Shown here piece after piece: positions 4,701-6,684 of a stretch of 6,684 bases of DNA. The stretch comes from Candidatus Mediterraneibacter stercorigallinarum (lineage in GTDB: Bacteria > Bacillota > Clostridia > Lachnospirales > Lachnospiraceae), in assembly GCA_019116185.1 (NCBI GenBank), contig DXCD01000004.1:1-6684 (forward strand), read 5' to 3'. The first letter of the stretch is position 1, and the number at the start of each line of letters is the position of its first letter. The position numbers were made by a program, and so were the translations under genes. The notes under the pieces are model-generated. The model made no database searches. It saw only the letters and a list, made by a program, of their open reading frames with translations, and was not told the origin of the DNA.

Positions 4701-6623
4701 AATATTCAGAACAAGGCGCCCGTGCTGAATGGAGAGGTGGAGCTGTATACAAATACAGAACTCGATCTCGCAGGTACGGAAGTGACATATACTTCCCAGC
4801 ACAGCAGCAGTACAGCAGAAGGGGCTGACGGCGCGGCAGTAAACGTGATCGACGGCAACCCGAATACATACTGGCATTCACGTTGGGGAGATGATTCCAT
4901 TACGCTGCCACAGTCGGTAACTCTGGAACTGACCGAGCAGAAGACGATTTACAAGGTGGATTACCTTGCGCGTCAGAATGGTACAAGCGGACGTGTCCGT
5001 GAGTATGGTATTGAAGTAAGTACAGACGGTACTGAATATACGGAAGCAGCCCATGGAACATTGGCGACTACAGCAGACTGGCAGGAAATTGAATTTGTGC
5101 CTGCAGAAGCAAAATATGTGAGATTTATTGCATATTCAAGCACAGCGGACGGAAGCTGTGCAGTTGCGGAGCTGCAGCTGCATGAGTACAGCGAAGGCGT
5201 GATCGTGCAGGGCGATGAAAGCAGATTACAGGAGCTTGTCAATGCAACGGCAGGGCTGGAAGAGGCAAATTATTCTTCTGTTACATGGGAAGAGTTTGAG
5301 ACAGCGCTGAATGCTGCAGAGGCTGTGCTTGCTGCAGAGACTCCGGTATCACAGAGCATTATTGACCGGACAGCAGAGAATCTGAAGGATGCTCAGGAAG
5401 GGCTGGTCGATATCTCCAGGGCAACAACGAAGTTTAATGAAATAAAAGCTGTGAAAGATCAGTACACCCCGGAATCATGGGCAGTTCTTGAAGCCTGGAT
5501 GACGGAGAATGAAGGAACGCTGGCAGAAGCTGATTCCGCGAAAGATGTAACGGACCTGATCATTGCTCTTGTATACAGGACCGGACAGTTAGTGGAAAAG
5601 GCAGATAAGACTGAGCTTCAGAATCTCCTGACAGAGTATACTGTCACCAATCCGCTTGAGAAAGATGATTACGAGGAGGATGGCTGGAACCGTTATCAGG
5701 ATGCCATCGATAATGCCCAGACAGTGATCGACGACGATAACGCGACAGCAGATGAAGTGACAGAAGCAATTAATGAGCTGACAGCTGCAAGAACAGCCTT
5801 GAAGGCAGACATGACAGAACTTCAGACATTGTATGATACATATTCTGCATTAAATGAAGCTGACTACCTGCCGGAGAGCTGGGAGGCAATGGATGCGGCT
5901 CTGACGAAAGCTGCTGAAATGTTAGAAGCCGGCACCGCAGCGCCTGCGGAAGTAAAAGAAGCAATACAGGCGTTGAGTGACGCATATGCAGGGCTGAAGG
6001 CGAGACCAAACACGGATGGCCTGCAGAAGCTTTATGATGAGCTGAAAGCAGAGCTGCCGGATCTCGGCATTTATATGAGCGAGGGAGCTGCGAAAATGCA
6101 GGAAGCATTTGAGGCGGCAGAGGCTGTCCTGGCAGACCCGCGGACCGAGGATGAAGTGAATGCCCGGATCGACGCCCTGAATGAGGCTTATGCGGGACTG
6201 GTTCTGAAAGCAACAGAAGAGCAGATCCTGGAGCTGACAGGTCTGGAGGAATCACTGGGACACAAAGATCTGAGCGGGCTGAGCGAAGAACAGCGCCAGC
6301 AGGTGCAGGAGGTACGCGAAGCACTTTGGGAAGCGATCACAGCAGATGAGATCAGTGCTCAATATGCAGATGAACTGCTGGAGAAAGCAGAGGCAGCGCT
6401 GGCTTTGACCGATGATACTGAGCAGCCGGGTGACAAGCCGTCAGGCGATAAACCTGATGGGTCAGGTGACAAGACTGACGGAAATGGCAATAAAACGTCA
6501 GATACTGCTGATAAAGCGGTAAAGACCGGTGATACGGCAGAGTTCGGCTGGATCTTCCTGATGCTGGCAGCAGGTATGGCTGTTGCGGCGGTTATTCTCC
6601 GCAGGAAAGAGAATATGAATTAA
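1755..6623 (+). CDS. Secreted, probably wall-anchored multidomain GH33 sialidase (exo-alpha-sialidase)
   Basis: Hydrolyses terminal alpha-linked sialic acid from host glycans (EC 3.2.1.18 type) at the cell surface. Numbering is from GTG 1755 (1622 residues). Residues 1-28 are a signal peptide (KKKQRK, hydrophobic core, likely cut after TAGA). About 36-216 is a CBM40 sialic-acid-binding domain (E108-x-R110, R182). About 217-416 is a second, divergent CBM40/LamG-like domain. The GH33 catalytic domain, about 435-890, shows YRIP (447-450) with first triad Arg448, acid/base Asp473, Asp boxes at 646-653, 712-719 and 772-779, Glu744 (LTESQ), Arg760, Arg818 and nucleophile Tyr851. The insert between FAFVDMFP and TYMWMVTS is as in NanI-type enzymes. 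An Ig-like module (901-996), CBM32/F5-8 type C domain (about 1007-1146, with DGNPNTYWHS), FIVAR-like helices (1154-1554), a Gly/Asp/Lys-rich linker and AVKTGD (1588-1593) plus membrane helix (1597-1615) and RRK follow. All catalytic residues appear intact. It has its own promoter and terminator and no nan genes beside it. A Trp after the nucleophile, expected of intramolecular trans-sialidases, is not seen, so ordinary hydrolysis is more likely. Confidence 0.95.
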   Translation: MKKKQRKLLAAILAAAMLIPQSVMTAGAVENPEPVYENAGPVTVTDGSGAATADQNVVDTMKASEDVTVNLTFTTTGSGVQSLFFMGNSALADNYIAVYLNGQTLGVESRNTSGGQQISGGTCTIDSSVDLTEPHTLTFTMDGNTSYSFYLDGEQVKTGTLSCAFNSNLTESNYIGFGNGARANGKDTYAFTGTLSDIELYNAALSEEQIMSYHNGGLEDVVYSHGSVYYPAGTSQDEYAEEDSVADIAALTAGSITVRYRLEDGSTSAPQMLMALSDSTQAGVYLGFYVTPSSNTVGIDANGLSNNTLFSNKRLDLNRYADKGVAVNDTNWHTFTVTKADNDLRFYLDGVFVDHWSNGITGGFFNLVPGADTLAIGKAARSGGNAMAMNGAIDSVRIYSSVLSDAEIERDHALTQWIAEEELDMTDAYRSETEDLYYSGYEGSSAYRIPSLLTTEDGTQLAFIDKRNSGAGDAGNIDAVVRRKEKGSDTFSDPITLVDLPNNGGSAAFAIDMVTVQDQDTGRIFAFVDMFPESSGLMDTSQLTTGVGYEEVNGEMCQILYDAATKEKYGYICDVEGGIGHVIDAQGGDTGYTVIVNPKEAGTALVEKGNLYKDGEYKGNIYMLKNGPDKGELCVLNTTYMWMVTSDDDGKTWSDPVDITPQVKDDWCLFFGTGPGVGIQLHTGDYDGRLVVPIYTANSNVGGSQSSAVIYSDDHGATWELGDSPQTVRGYDRATMTSGGILTESQAVQLNNGNVLLFMRNNFSGRVQMATSSDGGATWDSIEATELTDVYCQLTVIHYTKLNGEEYVLLCNPSGPGRTNGRMHLGQVQADGTISWNWQREVDDANEGFAYSCLTLTDGTTDNPKFALMYEDQTSSIILKYFEFDENYLKAGNVTPTEMDAPQLVSTDVEIADGTVTVSLTFDQMIMAAGNPQITLAIGSTTETASYVSGSGTDTITFEGTMPAGMGVMKLTAISTDNGYLENIQNKAPVLNGEVELYTNTELDLAGTEVTYTSQHSSSTAEGADGAAVNVIDGNPNTYWHSRWGDDSITLPQSVTLELTEQKTIYKVDYLARQNGTSGRVREYGIEVSTDGTEYTEAAHGTLATTADWQEIEFVPAEAKYVRFIAYSSTADGSCAVAELQLHEYSEGVIVQGDESRLQELVNATAGLEEANYSSVTWEEFETALNAAEAVLAAETPVSQSIIDRTAENLKDAQEGLVDISRATTKFNEIKAVKDQYTPESWAVLEAWMTENEGTLAEADSAKDVTDLIIALVYRTGQLVEKADKTELQNLLTEYTVTNPLEKDDYEEDGWNRYQDAIDNAQTVIDDDNATADEVTEAINELTAARTALKADMTELQTLYDTYSALNEADYLPESWEAMDAALTKAAEMLEAGTAAPAEVKEAIQALSDAYAGLKARPNTDGLQKLYDELKAELPDLGIYMSEGAAKMQEAFEAAEAVLADPRTEDEVNARIDALNEAYAGLVLKATEEQILELTGLEESLGHKDLSGLSEEQRQQVQEVREALWEAITADEISAQYADELLEKAEAALALTDDTEQPGDKPSGDKPDGSGDKTDGNGNKTSDTADKAVKTGDTAEFGWIFLMLAAGMAVAAVILRRKENMN
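5214..6416 (+). repeat. Tandem FIVAR-like helical repeats in the sialidase
   Basis: About six units of 63-69 residues run at protein positions 1154-1219, 1220-1282, 1283-1351, 1352-1416, 1417-1485 and 1486-1554. Units share an opening LQxL helix, a central W-x-x-[FYM]-x-x-A-[LI]-x-x-A segment and a closing A-[IL]-x-x-L-x-x-A-x-x-G-L helix. The central Trp is present in units 1-4 and lost in 5-6; units 2 and 6 are the most divergent. Such repeats in surface glycosidases probably form a stalk between the enzyme and the wall, which is an inference from their place before the anchor. At DNA level the units have diverged, so this is an old duplication. Confidence 0.75.
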
Positions 6624-6648
6624 AATATAGTTTTTAGAAGAGAATTTT

Positions 6649-6677
6649 GGGTCTGATACGGATTTCGTGTCAGACCC
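6649..6677 (+). terminator. Rho-independent terminator of the sialidase gene
   Basis: GGGTCTGATACG (6649-6660) pairs with CGTGTCAGACCC (6666-6677) as a 12-base-pair stem with one U-G wobble and the loop GATTT. A T-rich tail (TTATCTT) follows up to the window edge. It lies 25 bases after the stop codon at 6621-6623, so the sialidase is transcribed as a single-gene unit. Confidence 0.85.
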
Positions 6678-6684
6678 TTATCTT

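Noticed and set aside
5770..6324. 184-codon open frame on the minus strand
   Set aside because: It mirrors the repetitive helical part of the sialidase; the product is Pro/Leu/Ser-rich low-complexity sequence with no recognisable domain.
5214..6416. CRISPR or short tandem DNA repeats in the 3' part of the sialidase gene
   Set aside because: The periodicity is at protein level with about 65-residue units; no identical short DNA repeats with spacers occur.

Overview
The window looks like chromosomal DNA from a Gram-positive gut Firmicute, most likely a Lachnospiraceae member of the Ruminococcus gnavus / R. torques / Blautia type. Three things point there: AGGAGG-type ribosome sites with sigma-A-like promoters, moderate-GC genes separated by AT-rich gaps, and a large secreted mucin-type sialidase ending in FIVAR repeats and a degenerate TG-containing wall-anchor signal. 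The placement is inferred from gene content; no marker gene is present.

Left part (1-1326): a compact two-gene operon. A promoter at about 12-41 reads into a J-domain co-chaperone-like protein (76-747) that has a Gly/Ser/Tyr linker, a TPR-like helical part and a tail with eight cysteines. The next gene (738-1271) encodes a small polytopic membrane protein. It overlaps the first by 10 bases, and its Shine-Dalgarno sequence is built from the codons of the Cys tail, so the two are probably translationally coupled. A GC-rich hairpin at 1285-1326 ends the unit.

Middle part (1327-1754): an AT-rich gap of about 430 bases with no convincing gene. It holds a 22-base palindrome that reads best as a minus-strand terminator, two tiny ORFs of doubtful meaning, a good sigma-A promoter (TTGTTA-N17-TATAAT), and two inverted repeats, both with 14-base centres, on either side of that promoter. 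These repeats are the strongest unexplained regulatory signal in the window.

Right part (1755-6684): one very large monocistronic gene for a GH33 exo-sialidase of about 1622 residues with its own promoter and terminator. The order is signal peptide, CBM40-like lectin domain, a second divergent CBM40/LamG-like domain, six-bladed GH33 catalytic domain with all recognisable catalytic residues, Ig-like module, CBM32 (F5/8 type C) domain, about six FIVAR-like helical repeats, Asp/Gly/Lys-rich linker, and a C-terminal AVKTGD + membrane helix + RRK anchor. It should act at the cell surface, releasing terminal sialic acid from mucin or other host glycans. No sialic-acid transport or catabolism genes lie in the window, so use of the released sugar must be encoded elsewhere. 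The left operon and the sialidase have no evident functional link.
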